In this document: in pieces, positions 1-10,627 of the stretch
How the letters are laid out: every line of letters begins with the position of its first letter
Numbering within the stretch: the first letter of the stretch is position 1
Assembly: GCA_003427395.1 (NCBI GenBank)
Contig: BFEA01000001.1
Span: forward strand, 1,647,440 to 1,684,511
Source of the DNA: Chara braunii
Taxonomy: Eukaryota; Streptophyta; Charophyceae; Charales; Characeae
Direction of reading: 5' to 3'
Length of the DNA stretch: 37,072 nucleotides
The notes under the pieces: generated by a model
What the model saw: only the letters and a program-made list of their open reading frames with translations
Database searches by the model: none
What the model was told of the DNA's origin: nothing
Position numbers and translations under genes: made by a program

Positions 1-257
1 GGGAAGGGTCGGAGGGGAATCGGGAATGGGATCGGGGTTGGGGAAGGGAGTGGGGAGGTTAGGGGGAGTCGGGATGGTGGGACTCGTGGTGGGAGAAGGA
101 CGGGGTCGGGGTCGCAGAGTAGCGGAGTAGCGGGGGAGAGTCGGGATCGGGGGTGTAAGGAGGGGGGGATCGGGGAATCGGTGGTGAAAAATCGAGGTTG
201 GGGAGAAGTGGGGTGGGGGAGGCGCGCGTGTACGTGCACTCGATCGGAGGGGGAGAA

Positions 258-258
<1 letters not shown>

Positions 259-317
<59 letters not shown>
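259..317 (+). repeat. Poly-G run of 59 bases
   Basis: An uninterrupted G homopolymer, seen directly. It sits in a block already rich in G3-G5 runs, so it could be a real G-quadruplex-prone tract, but homopolymers of this length are also a common sequencing or assembly artefact. The true length is uncertain. Confidence 0.85.
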
Positions 318-318
<1 letters not shown>

Positions 319-920
319 AAGAGAGGGGTTGGGATTGGGGTGGCGAAAGATGGGAGCCAGAGGGGGAAGGAGGCGCTGACGTGGTGGGAGGTCGACTGTC
401 CACGTGTCAATGATCCACAGGAACCTTGTTGCGAACTCTCCTTCCTCTAAATGATAAGGTTCGCTGAATTTCTCACAGGATGTCCGCCGCAATCCAGACA
501 CTTCACCAGCTATTCACCTGGTAGAAGCTATGCGCGAAGGATGAACCAGAGCACGGGCGGCAGCACATCAGCATCGACAGCCCGTAGGATGACTGCAGCA
601 GCCTGCAACAACCGAAGTAGCAACACCGGAGAAAGGCTTGGATGATGAACGTACCTGGTCGCGTTGACGGGCCGGGTGCAGCTGCAAGAACGAACTTGGA
701 GATGGCTATCTGTAGTGGTAGGATAGCGCGAGGGGGAGGGAGGGAGGAGCAGAGGTTGGAAAACCAGCTCCGATACCAATGTGACGCACGTGCAGAGGGC
801 ACGTGCGGGGATGGTGAGAGAGAGAGAGAGAGGAGAAGGACACGCACGAAGCAGCAGCTGAGTGGAGGCCCTGTCCGGCCGAATGAATGAACCAACCACT
901 AAATGAATCAACCTGCCGCC

Positions 921-1016
921 CTGGACCTAGGCCGAAGTGATATACCGGCCTGGGTCCAGTAGCGGAATAACCTGGTACCGGACCAGGGTCAGGCCGGCGG
1001 CCTGAAACTGGTCCGG
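921..1016. repeat. Cluster of nested inverted repeats
   Basis: Three inverted repeats lie side by side. CTGGACCTAGGCCG (921-934) pairs with 946-959 with one G/T mismatch. CCGGACCAG (978-986) is exactly complementary to 1008-1016. Inside that pair, CAGGCCG (990-996) pairs with CGGCCTG (998-1004) around a single base. The second and third form a hairpin within a hairpin of about 39 nt. No gene or terminator context explains them. Confidence 0.75.
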
Positions 1017-1074
1017 CCTCACTGCCGGGCCGGAGGGATACCGCTCCATTCTTACTCAAAGTTATCTGTCAACT

Positions 1075-1602
1075 AAGTTTAAACTTACCCCTAAGTCAAT
1101 GCCCAATGAAAAGGTAGACCTTTGGCGGAGTCTTCCCTATACAGGGTGGATTGCCAAAATCGTCACCTGTCAAAATATAACCTAATTCGTTTAAACTAAT
1201 AAAATTTCGGCAGCGCTTCCCGTAGGAAAAATATTTTTTCAGAATTTACATTAACTCGAATATAAAACTGAAATATTATCTAATTTTGAAAAATCAAATT
1301 TTGTCTAACTCCCTAAATCAGCAAAAATTTTGGTAGCACTCCCTTTAAAAAAAAAGACTTCTCATATTTATACTGAGTCATATATAAAATTTAGACAAAT
1401 TGAACTTGAAAAAGTCAAAATTTGACCAACTCCTTGAATTCGTAAAAATTTCGGCAGCGCTTCCCATAGAGAAAGTAGCTTACCAAGATTTATACAAGAC
1501 CAAGTATAACAAAAGAGCCCAGAAAATGCGAGAATTGACTGAAGTAAAAAAACTTAGCTCAGAAAATGCAAGAATTTAAACTAACTCTTATAGCACGTGG
1601 CG
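1075..1602 (-). repeat. Solo LTR fragment related to element A
   Basis: This stretch is collinear with the U3 part of element A's LTRs (10030-10450 and 21985-22793). It keeps the landmark near 1184 (cacctgtcaaaatata) and three copies of the ~121-bp unit with core ggcagcgcttcccgtagg near 1210, 1332 and 1453. Its last shared bases (tagcacgt, 1595-1602) match 22786-22793, immediately before element B. Only the U3 end is present, so it is a truncated relic rather than a complete solo LTR. Orientation is inferred from element A. Confidence 0.75.
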
Positions 1603-2515
1603 AACATCTAAAGCAACTACCTATCAAACTGAAACTTAAATCATGTAGTGATCTCACTCAGCGTCATACAAGGCCAAAACACAAAGGTAAGTACTCTCAC
1701 CATCCCCAAAGTTAATCTTGTCAAACAAATAGTCCGTAGTCTTTCAATGATTTGTCCCTTATACCCTACTTACATAAGGCATAAAGTTAGACCACCCAAA
1801 CTTATGGAACAGTGTCTAGCTCAGCCATTGAATATATACAAACAGAGGTCACAACTACTTGTCTCTTCCTTTGGCATATGACTAGGTTGTCCAACCTAGT
1901 CGCCCTGAACTGTTTAAGTATCCAAGTTATATATAAATGTTTGCACTTAGTCTTTTAAGGCAGCATATGAGTGAACTGATCGTCTTAGATCGAGGTTCAA
2001 CATTCCCCTTCTTACCACAAGTTTATTATTAATTAATACTCTCTTCAATTTGTGATAAGTTGACAGAAGGTTAACGGGAACCGTAATTTTCATACCACTT
2101 GCCATCCCATTTATAAGAAAACCAAAGGGTCATTTTAATCAAACTTGCTACCAATTTGTAGAGTGGAGACCATACTAACTAACTGCAAAACAAAATAAAA
2201 AAAAATAGAATAAAAAATATATAAAACAGCAAGGCAAAAGTGCATTTTCATGAAATTTCGCCAGCATCTCAATTTCAGAAATCTTGAGAAATTTCAAAAA
2301 TCTTAACAGAGGAAATTCCAATTCTTCAAATGACACAAAATTTGGCACACACCAACCTTGAATCAAAACAAGAACAGACCAAAAAACAAACATTTCAAAA
2401 AACATAAAATTTGACCTCGAAACCCTAATTTCATTTTTGGACTCGTTACCGAGGGCCTGAAAATGGGGGTCCCCGTTAACCATGCGTGTAATACTAAAGC
2501 AGGAAGAGGTTGAGT
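1603..2515. other. AT-rich intergenic stretch, no gene recognised
   Basis: AT-rich sequence with long A runs near 2190-2225. Around 2250-2310 a phrase (gaaatttcgccagc) recalls the core of the element-A LTR repeat, so part of this may be older LTR-derived DNA. One copy of the CCACCCAAACTTATGG motif lies at 1792. Open frames are short and have no recognisable domain. Confidence 0.5.
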
Positions 2516-2765
2516 CACCCAAACTTATGGGACAATGCTCAGAACCCCTCGTTCAAAACCAAAAAAAATTGAGAAAACCCAAAATAAGCAAGGTGACCAA
2601 ACCACCCAAACTTATGGGACAATGCTTGGTCCCCAACAAGTCAACCACAGACAGCCCTCGCAAGTAAGAGCAACAAAACCACCCAAACTTATGGAACATG
2701 TCTGGTCCTCCAGCCAACTCAGGAATAAACATAGTACTGGGTCTCCCCAAACTCATGGAGACTTG
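2516..2765 (+). repeat. Degenerate short tandem repeat, core CCACCCAAACTTATGG
   Basis: A ~24-base motif (cacccaaacttatgggacaatg and variants) recurs at 2516, 2602 and 2679, with a weaker copy at 2745 and an outlying one at 1792. Spacing shrinks from 86 to 77 to 66 bases. Each copy is followed by a pyrimidine-rich phrase such as ctcagaacccc or cttggtcccc. Short open frames across the region simply translate the repeat and are not called as genes. Confidence 0.7.
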
Positions 2766-5700
2766 CCCAGCCTTTGGCCAACCCAAATAGACATAAGCAA
2801 TACAACCGTCCTCTCATCCTTCCCCCATATGCAATCCCTTTTCACAATCCGCTTTCAGTCAAACAATAAAACTGAAACTGAGTTTGTGCAAACATTTCTT
2901 TACTTAAGTCTGGTTTATGTCCAGAAAGTCAAACTCAAAATCAAAGTAGGGATGCATGCAATATACTTCGTCAACCATAGCAAGAAGTACAGATAGGGGT
3001 TATAATTGGGTTTATAGAGGGAAAGCAAATGATTACCTCTCAGTTCCTTGCCTCCAGGACTCCTCATGAGCTCCGACAGAGCTCCCACAATCGGTGGACA
3101 GACTCCTGCGGTCCTACAGGTTGCAATCCCGCCTGCCACCTTCCTCTCTGAACAGGATGAGACTTCGATTAAGAAGGGTAGAAGGAGAAGGATTGAGTCG
3201 CTCAGATCCAAGAGAGATGCACTCAAACTCGCGTGAGAGGGTCTTGGTTCCTTGATTCGCTTGAGGGTCATGTAATGATGTTCAAACACAACAAAACTCC
3301 CAGACAGAAAACAAACCGTTGAACAACCGACACTCTGAAAAATTCCCAAATCGCATCAGTAAACCCTTCTTTTACCACCTACCCACTACTTCTATTTGAG
3401 ACGTGAGTAAGTCGCAACCAAGTTCTAGCACAGCGTGACACGCACAACGACCATGCGTAGCAGCAAGTCGCTGTAATGTTGTGCAATGCCAAATGCAAAA
3501 ATCCACAATGTTGCTCATGGAAAGTGCAGCGGTGCTTAGTGTCATACACAGTAAACACGTCATCCCAATACTCCAACAGAATATAACATGATTTCAAATG
3601 CTCAACTTTAAACAACCCAAGTTTAATAGCCACAATCGCCCGAGAATATCGCAGCACTGGAACGCTGCAAAATTCATCATCAGTGAGAGAGTATCATACC
3701 CTGCCTTTCCTACAGCAGTTAAGTGCTAATAACCCCTATCACCCAAGGACTCTGCAATAGAGAAAACTCAGTGGAGTGCCTGGTCATTCGCAGAGAAGCG
3801 TGCAACAATGAGGAGTTCCGGAAATACACAGCGTTGTACTGGTTATGACAACTTCAGTGCTAGCCTAGGCAGGATGGTGCTGGCCCCAACATCGGCGACC
3901 TTTCCTAATAGCAGCTTCTCCACCAGAGCATCATTCAGGTAGCATTAATGTCAACCTCAAATGCAAAGGTAACAGTTCGACGGACGAACAGGATGCATCA
4001 GCAATCCCAACTTTTACCAGCAATCAAGCGCAACAGCTGTCAAGGCATAGCTGCAATCGGACATCGCTGTAATTGTCCAGATGTACACGCAAATCACTAG
4101 AAAGCGGCTCCTTCCATCGATAGGCTGAGTGACGCCTCGGCCAACAGACATGTCTTCAAACCTACGACTGGCCTCATGCTACTACCATCGACAGGCTGTG
4201 TAGAAAACAGAATGAATCTCCCCCTAAATCAAGAGAGATACGTCGCAGTTTTCAGCCCCAAGCGCAAAAACTCCTGTGCAGACACAGTCGTGGTTGTTTC
4301 CCAACGAAACTGGTATGAGGAAAGGTCCCTGCATAGCAATTCGGTAGGTTGAGGTCTCGTTTGTTGGCGGATTTAACCAAACAGAACACTCCATCAACCG
4401 AGAACAGTCACTCATCATTACCAAAAAAAAATGCAATTGAGCCTGTTTTTTTTCGTTGTCGTTGAGCATTCAGACAACCATCACATAGCTGGTAGCAGTC
4501 TACAAGCAGACGATGCACCCTGTTGCTATTAACAACATCGGCCGGGTGCAAGAAGTTGTTGACATTGTAGACCACCATCGAGAACAAGTTCATGTCTGCA
4601 CAGACTACGACAGGCTGATCTCTTTCACATTCCCTGCACACATCTGGTTGTCATTGCCTTCTTTTAAAGAGAACAGACATGTTTCCAGCCAGGTAAGTAT
4701 TCACCCGCAGCTCCTCCCTTGCTCCTTCGACCGATAGGCTGAGCAGCGCAATGGACCACATATAAGTCTCCAACCCCTGCCTTGTCTCCTGCTACATCGA
4801 TCGTCTGGGTGAAAAAAATAAGAATGGATCTTCCGTTACATCACGGGTGGATTCACTCTTCAGTTGTTGCGTCCAGGTAGGCGCTCTCTCCCGCTCCTAT
4901 CCACCCATGCATCACGCAACCTTTCTCCCCATAGTACTAGAATCGTCCTACAAACTCCAATCTTGTGGCTAACCTCACGTTCTTTTCACCGATCAGATAG
5001 CAAAGTCGAGCAATTCTACCACTAGCAGGCACTAGGTAAGTCTCCAAATCCTACCGCTGGTTTCACATTGCTTCCGTCGACAGGGTGCGCGAGATCGAAT
5101 GCATCTTTTGTAGGAAAGCGGCGAGATACACAGCGCTGCCGACATTCCTCCTCCCGCACGCAGCACCTGCAACTCGTTGCTATTAGTCGGCTGCCCCAAC
5201 TCCGATTCCGCCTCCTCCACTGAGGTCGCCCTGCACCAAACCCTTAGTGCAGAGCCTCCCCTCACTTAGATCGGTTGAGAAAACGATTGAGACTCACCAA
5301 CTTTTTCTTCCCTCCTCCATAGTTCCACGCAACCCATTTGTCTACTAACTATCATTCTACTAACTGTCTACTAAATCTGAGGTCAGAAACGGGGTCGCCA
5401 TGACAAAAAAAAACCGTCCTGAGTCGTGAATTTTATTCTAAGGTAAGGGAAATTATGAAGCATCCAACCCAGCTCTAGGGTTGGTTGGGAATCTGTTATA
5501 TCCGAGGGATGGCTGAAGTGGATTTAGAATAGAAAACCTGACTACGCCGTAGTTACGCCAAAAAAAGAAAAAAGGAGACATTGGGGTGTAAGAGAAGAGG
5601 CAGCGAAGGATGGAAGTGTGATAGGAGGTGCAAGGAAGGTAGCCCATGACCTTTCATCTTCAAGTAGGGGGAGAGGGGTGAAAGGAAGTAGTGAGGGAGA

Positions 5701-6110
5701 AGGAGGTCGAGGAGGACTTAAATAGAAAAAAACGATCAAGCAAGCCATCCTCTTCACTCACTCATCATCCCAACATTCCTCCCCCAGGGATTCCCCCGAT
5801 TTTTTACCTTAATCTGCAACCAATCCAGCTGGCTAGCCTCACCCATTCAGAATTTGCAGACTCCCCAAAATTAGACTATGAAAGAGAAAGGAGGGAGGAA
5901 ACGTATAGGCTTACTAAGAGGGGAGAATTAAGAAGCAGCAGTCCTTACTTGCAATTCACTGTCACTTCACGATCACTTCAGAGTTGATCCACGGTCACTG
6001 CACTGGTCCGACATAATCATTATATCAAAGACTCCAAAATGAAGCTCGGTGTACGACGAGCGAAGGGACCAAACTCCCTACTGTTTTATCAAGGAGCGAT
6101 GTGACACACA
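2766..6110. other. Long stretch without recognised gene; diffuse repeats
   Basis: About 3.3 kb with no open frame carrying a recognisable domain. Between about 4107 and 5105 a ~130-base phrase seems to recur three times (near 4107, 4717 and 4990), built around cgatAGGCTGagt or tcgacAGGCTG followed by aagtctccaa and gaatgaatct-like words. GT splice-donor-like strings (aggtaagt) occur near 4687 and 5035. This could be eroded exonic or transposon sequence. The part 5400-6110 contains purine-rich and A-rich runs and nothing I can name. Confidence 0.45.
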
Positions 6111-6629
6111 ATGTTTAGACACATAGGTTCTGCTCTTTATGCTCGTCCAGTAGCCGTATTATCAAGACCAATCATCAGGAAGTTTCAATTGGGTTCAGGA
6201 GGGGGGTATAGTCAGATGGCAAACCTGGCAGGAAATGCCACAACACTGGAAAGGAAGCGAAAGTTTCTTGCCACCCTGTCTAGCGAGAAGTCGGGGGTAC
6301 CAGTCAATATAGAAACGTCAGCATCCTCAGTAACCAAAGAAGAGAAGAGAACAAAGTATACAATTTAAACCACAGGCTCACAACAACAATTAATGGGTTC
6401 ATCAAATCAACAATCCATCTCTTCTCATGTACAAGGGAACACACAGCCAGCTGGCCCAATCAAGAATGTATCCTCCTCTCTTGGTTTGGAGATGATTGAT
6501 GAGGAGGAGAAAATTTTAACAGAAGAAAAAAAAAAAAAGCAGGAAAAAACATTTTTACCACACAATGTGACACAAGGGACCAAAGTGACAGCGGAACCAA
6601 CTGGTCGACATCCAACCCAAATTTCATGA
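6111..6629 (+). pseudogene. Probable 5' part of a LINE ORF1, unrecognised sequence
   Basis: One reading frame runs through this segment with a single TAA at 6366-6368, giving two pieces of 85 and 78 codons. The first is basic and serine-rich. The second is polar, with a lysine/glutamate-rich stretch (about codons 45-60 of the piece). I recognise no domain. I attach it to the LINE ORF1 only because it lies upstream on the same strand as the DUF4283-like segment at 7085. It could equally be unrelated. About 450 bases without an open frame separate the two. Confidence 0.3.
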
Positions 6630-7084
6630 GCACAAAAGGTAAGGGAGCCACTTCATAATAAAACTTTGAATATCAAAAGACCAACAATAAACCCAACGGC
6701 TTTACAAAATGAAGAATTGAAGGTTCCTTTGATTAGCTTATCGTCAGTCAGGACATATTTCCTCACGTTGTTCATTCTTCCTTCCCAACAACAAGTGATT
6801 CAGCAGGGGGGAAGAAAGACGTCGATGTAGTCATGCCATGTAGACAAATTAACCCAAAGAGATGTTGTATACATTAAACACGTCAACAATTGGATCTTCT
6901 ATAATAAAGTTGCATACAGATCAGTCAATGCCAAAATCATTTTTTTTTTAAGAAGCTGAAATCATTAAGGGATGGACCAGAAGGAGTAACATAATTTTTC
7001 TTAATCCAACCAATCTCACCCACGGTGTTCACGGTGATCTGTCTGTTTGATTAGGACAAAAGGAAGATCGATGTGTGAAAGAAA

Positions 7085-7801
7085 ATGTACTGGAATAAAT
7101 CAGAAGTAAGAATATATCCATGGTTTTCCAAAAAGATAGGACCGGAAGAAAAGAGGGAACAAGTAATCATAGACTACTATTGGGTAGAATTCCAACACAT
7201 TCCAATCGAGGTGCAAGCAACTTTTATCCATGACGTTGGTCAACAGTTCAAAATTGTTGACTTCATTGATCCCCTCCCTATTCATGTGGTAAAAAAAAAT
7301 GATTATTTGATGCTTGCTCTAAATCTTCCACAGGAGCAATTTTTTCCACTTGACGATATACTTCCTTTTAAGATAGGGGGAAGGGTATACCAGATTCACA
7401 CTGCACATAAGTTCCGGCCCTGGTGTTTCAAGTGCAAGGCATATGGTCACTTGAGTAATGAGTACGCATGTCCTCTACATCCCCAACATGTTGTCCCACC
7501 GGAACTAAGACTGAAACGAGACTCACACAGTCCCCTTTGACAGCTCCCTTTGGTAGTAGGCTATGATGGTTGGGTCTACCATGAGGAACTGAATCAAGAA
7601 GGACAAACGGTGGGATGGTGTTGGGAAGGAAGAGGAGACTTTAGAAAAACATCTAGACCGCTAGCAGATTGGTTGTCACCTCAGCAACCCGATCTATCAC
7701 AACAGGGTCAACAAAGTCAACAAGAAAAAAGGGAATCAGCGGGACAAGGGGGGAAATTGCAGAACAACAAGCAAGGAGAATTGTCATCGGCATTGTCATA
7801 A
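7085..7801 (+). pseudogene. LINE (L1-type) ORF1 fragment: DUF4283-like domain and zinc knuckle
   Basis: One frame with a single internal TGA at 7541-7543 (151 + 83 codons). The N-terminal piece has the pattern of plant DUF4283/zf-CCHC_4 proteins: a YYWVEFQHIPIEV segment, then an aspartate-rich turn (VDFIDPLP), a GGRVYQI strand, and a knuckle CFKCKAYGHLSNEYAC (CX2CX4HX6C, slightly longer than canonical) around codons 119-134. Such proteins are typically the RNA-binding ORF1 of plant L1-like LINEs. The tail after the stop is glutamine-rich. The frame ends 60 bases before element A begins, so the endonuclease/RT ORF2 is missing here and may lie beyond the nested insertions. The family call is from memory of domain patterns. 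Confidence 0.6.
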
Positions 7802-8000
7802 GCTGGGGGAAACAATAAAAGAAAAAGCATAGGGCAGGCTGTGCAGGTGGGGCAGGGAACGCTATCAAGTGCATCGGTCTGGCACTGCACAAGGCAGCGC
7901 GGGACCCTCCTGGCCGCGTCACGCAGGAGTTGGTCTGAATCCTCGTCGCGAATATACATGGAGCTTCCACAAGCCGCTCCGATCGAGTGCGCCAGCCATA

Positions 8001-8042
8001 CCTCTCACGAGCATCTATGACAGGACAGGGCTTACGCGAGGC
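8001..8042 (-). promoter_or_regulatory. U5/R stem-loop, element A left LTR (decayed)
   Basis: Counterpart of the well-formed stem-loops at 20473-20513, 22920-22966 and 35181-35227. Here the arms are partly broken (cctctcacgag against gcgagg), consistent with decay of this LTR. The loop phrase atgacagga is still recognisable. Confidence 0.5.
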
Positions 8043-9118
8043 ACGACTTACCTCCACCTTACGGGAGTTGTCACCTCCCTTCAGTGGGCGTATCCCCGCC
8101 GAGCTACCAGTCCACAGTACGAAAGATGATCAGCTGCAATCGCAGAGGTGGACCAGCTGAGGGCGTTTTTCGTTCGCTATAGCATAGGGGGCACGCGCGA
8201 TACTACGCCTCTATCGGACCCGTACGCGAACCAACATCTTGGGGGGCTGAAGTCCCAAGCGGGATTCGTTGTCGGTCGACTATGACGTATCCCACTCACC
8301 ACGCGCACACTACTCTCGCAAACACAAGAAATAAAACACACACATACATACACACACCTATATATGTACAGAACGACACTAGACGAACAGCGCGACAACA
8401 CTCCTAGTCCCTTAGCGGCCGTCCCACAACTGTCCTGATGCGGGAATCAGATAGGCGTCGCGTGCGAGGCTTGGTATAAGATCGAGCGGACACAGGGTTA
8501 ACTCATATCGATTCGCAATGCAGACGTACATAAGTGGTCGTAAGTATCCATATTCATGCGGTCCTCGTTAGTTTCGAGGGTCATATTCGACACTCAAGTG
8601 TCAGCTGACATGCGCCTTGAGGGTTACTCGCTCGACGCTGGACAGCTGCCTAGTGTGGTTGAGATCCACACCCTCTTCTGCACCCTGCGGAGAGTGGAAG
8701 GTACACAGGTTCGTACCTGTGGTGGCAATCGTCTCTTATGGCCCTGGAAACCAGCTCCTTCCCCTAAAGCCTGAAAGCGAGTCAAGGGGTTTGACTTTGA
8801 CGGCTGCCACGAACTACAACGTCCAACTATAATAACTCCAAAAAGCAAGAATAAGCCGAATGCCTCCTTATCCCAAAATCACAACCTTGGGTAACCTTTT
8901 CGATTGGCACCACTGACCTATACTGATCCTGAATACACATGCATATATACGAATCCCTTAATGCTATAGCTCTAAGACACTCGGACGACGAAATGTCGCG
9001 CGCAACACTTTGAAATAAAGTTGTATGGTTGCAATCCTCTCCTACGTTAACCGGCGATGCTGGTCATACGTGGTAATCGCAGTTTCGGCCTCGCGATATT
9101 GAATGGCTGCAGAAATTT

Positions 9119-9174
9119 ATCGTGAGGGGTTACCCTTCACGATATTGAACGGCTGAAGGACATGTCGTTCAGCC
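9119..9174. promoter_or_regulatory. Two adjacent hairpins in the element A LTR
   Basis: ATCGTGAGGGG (9119-9129) pairs with CCCTTCACGAT (9133-9143) with one G/T mismatch. GGCTGAA (9151-9157) pairs with TTCAGCC (9168-9174). The right LTR has the same pair in altered form near 21088-21136 (ggctgaa with ttcagtc, a wobble change), so the structure is a family feature. Role unknown; an RNA processing or packaging role is only a possibility. Confidence 0.5.
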
Positions 9175-9450
9175 CTCGCGACATTTCTGCCCTCAGGGTT
9201 GGGTGTCTCGACGGGCAAGGCAGATAGGCTCTGCGCAAGGGAAGGTTCCTTCCCTGCAAAGTTTAGGGTCTGGAATGCCCTCGACAAGGACCTCGAATCC
9301 AGGCCCAGGACTAACGTCTGACTAAGAAATCCCTAAGAAGTATGCAACGATATAAGGGTTTTTTTTTCTCCTTTCTTGGCCCCAACCCCGATTTTTACCC
9401 TTAAGCGAGGTCCACTCAGGCCATGCGAACACCCAACATAAATACAAATG

Positions 9451-9457
9451 TATATAG
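9451..9457 (-). promoter_or_regulatory. Candidate TATA box, element A left LTR
   Basis: On the element's strand this reads CTATATA. The right LTR has a TATA-rich run at the collinear place (about 21419-21430). Distance from the U3 end is roughly 1 kb. This is a sequence match only; no start site can be seen. Confidence 0.3.
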
Positions 9458-9846
9458 GGGGTAAATATGTAACGATCACTTCTCACAATCACAGTGGGAC
9501 TCCTCACAACCATACGTATACGCGTGATCGCAGACAGTCATATCCAAAATCCGAATCACATAACATATCTGCAATCACATCAAGGAGTCAAACAAGAGTC
9601 CATGCATTACACGGAGTCAACCCCAACCACTCTCTATACTCATACCCCTCGCTTTAGCCATGCAAGCCCCAACCTCCGTCCAGCTAACCATAATTAAATA
9701 CTCAGTACCTTTGTTAAATGGTCATTCAATAAAAGTCCGGGTGAAACCTTAACAAAACAATAAAATCACCAGGGCTAAAGCTTTTTAGGTTGAGTATTGA
9801 GGGTGAATTGGAATTGAGTCGTGAATCGTCGAATCGGCAACCGGCT

Positions 9847-9863
9847 TGTTATCAGTGATAACA
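9847..9863. promoter_or_regulatory. LTR palindrome TGTTATCA-G-TGATAACA, element A left LTR
   Basis: Perfect 8-base arms around one base. The same palindrome is kept in A's right LTR and, with an AA spacer, in both LTRs of element B, although the surrounding sequence has diverged. Confidence 0.7.
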
Positions 9864-10129
9864 GAAGGTGATCCTCAAGGGATCAAGCTGAATCTAGTCC
9901 AAATCCTGAATCGAAACGATGAAAAGGACTTATAACATAAAACAGGTCATTCACCAAGCTAGAACTATAAGTCCCCGGAGACTAATCTTCACACCACGAT
10001 CCCGCCAGAACTCGTTCTACTTACCCAAACCTGAGTCTACCTCTAAGCAAGTGTCAAAAAAAAAGGTAGGTTTTTGGCAGGATCTTCCTATTCAGGGTGG
10101 GTTACCAAAATCGCCAGCTGTCAAAATAT

Positions 10130-10450
10130 AGTCTAACTCCTCGAAATTAGGGAAATTTCGGCAACGCTTCGCGTAGGAAAAGTGTCTTTCCAAAATTTAT
10201 ATGAGTCCAAACATTAAAAAAATAGTCTTTGACTGCCCAAAGTCAAATTTTGCCTAACTCCCTGCATTAAGAAAAATTTGGGCAGCACTCCCTTTAGGAA
10301 ATGAGACTTCCCAAATTTTTACTAAGCCATGTATGAAATTCAGACAAGTTGAACTTTGGAAAGCCAAAATTTGACTAACTCCTTGGATTTGCGGAAATTT
10401 CGGCACTGCTTCCCGTAGGAAAAATGGCTTACCAAGATTTATACAAGCCA
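10130..10450 (-). repeat. ~120-bp tandem repeats in U3, element A left LTR
   Basis: Three degenerate units, each beginning taactcc and containing a core like ggcagcactccctttagg or ggcaacgcttcgcgtagg, with cores near 10158, 10277 and 10398 (spacing about 120). They lie in U3 on the element's strand, the usual place of enhancer repeats. The right LTR has about five units and the relic at 1075-1602 has three. Confidence 0.7.
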
Positions 10451-10460
10451 CAACATAACT

Positions 10461-10627
10461 GTGCACTCACACATGTCATTCAATCTGAATGGCATTTCCT
10501 AAATCTCGTAAAAGAAAAATCCCCAATCCGTCAAATACCATAACCTACATCCGTACAATTAGACAGGACTCACACGACTAACTCAAAGTATGTACAACTC
10601 TAACCCACCCTTTGTGTACAAAGAGCC
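10461..10627. other. Short untranslated stretch between ORF3 and the left LTR of element A
   Basis: No open frame. This should contain the polypurine tract (pyrimidine-rich on the + strand) and the exact LTR edge. A weak candidate is the pyrimidine-rich string near 10602-10609, but I cannot place the boundary with confidence. Confidence 0.4.

Larger units (their letters stand above)
1..1074. other. G-rich low-complexity flank, no gene recognised
   Basis: The first ~420 bases are strongly G-rich on the + strand, with many runs of 3-5 G and one very long G run (listed separately). A short GA microsatellite lies near 818-833. Two CACGTG hexamers lie at 787-792 and 800-805. The tail (915-1040) is GC-rich and full of inverted repeats. 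The open frames here are proline or glycine homopolymer translations of the G runs, or short frames without a recognisable domain, so I call no gene. Confidence 0.6.
7863..10460 (-). repeat. Element A left (3') LTR
   Basis: Collinear with 20333-22793 over its whole length, with many substitutions and indels. On the element's strand the U3 end is at the right and U5 at the left. Landmarks shared with the other copy are the U5 stem-loop near 8001-8042, a CA-rich microsatellite near 8330-8355, hairpins at 9119-9174, a TATA-like tatatag at 9451, the palindrome at 9847-9863, and three ~120-bp U3 repeats between 10130 and 10450. The right boundary is not sharp: similarity to the other copies fades near 10450-10470. 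Confidence 0.8.

Noticed and set aside
59-403. Proline-rich and glycine-rich frames
   Set aside because: Direct translations of the poly-G run and flanking G-rich DNA; no domain or start context.
2535-2996. 153-codon + strand frame
   Set aside because: It mainly translates the CCACCCAAACTTATGG repeat and has no recognisable domain.
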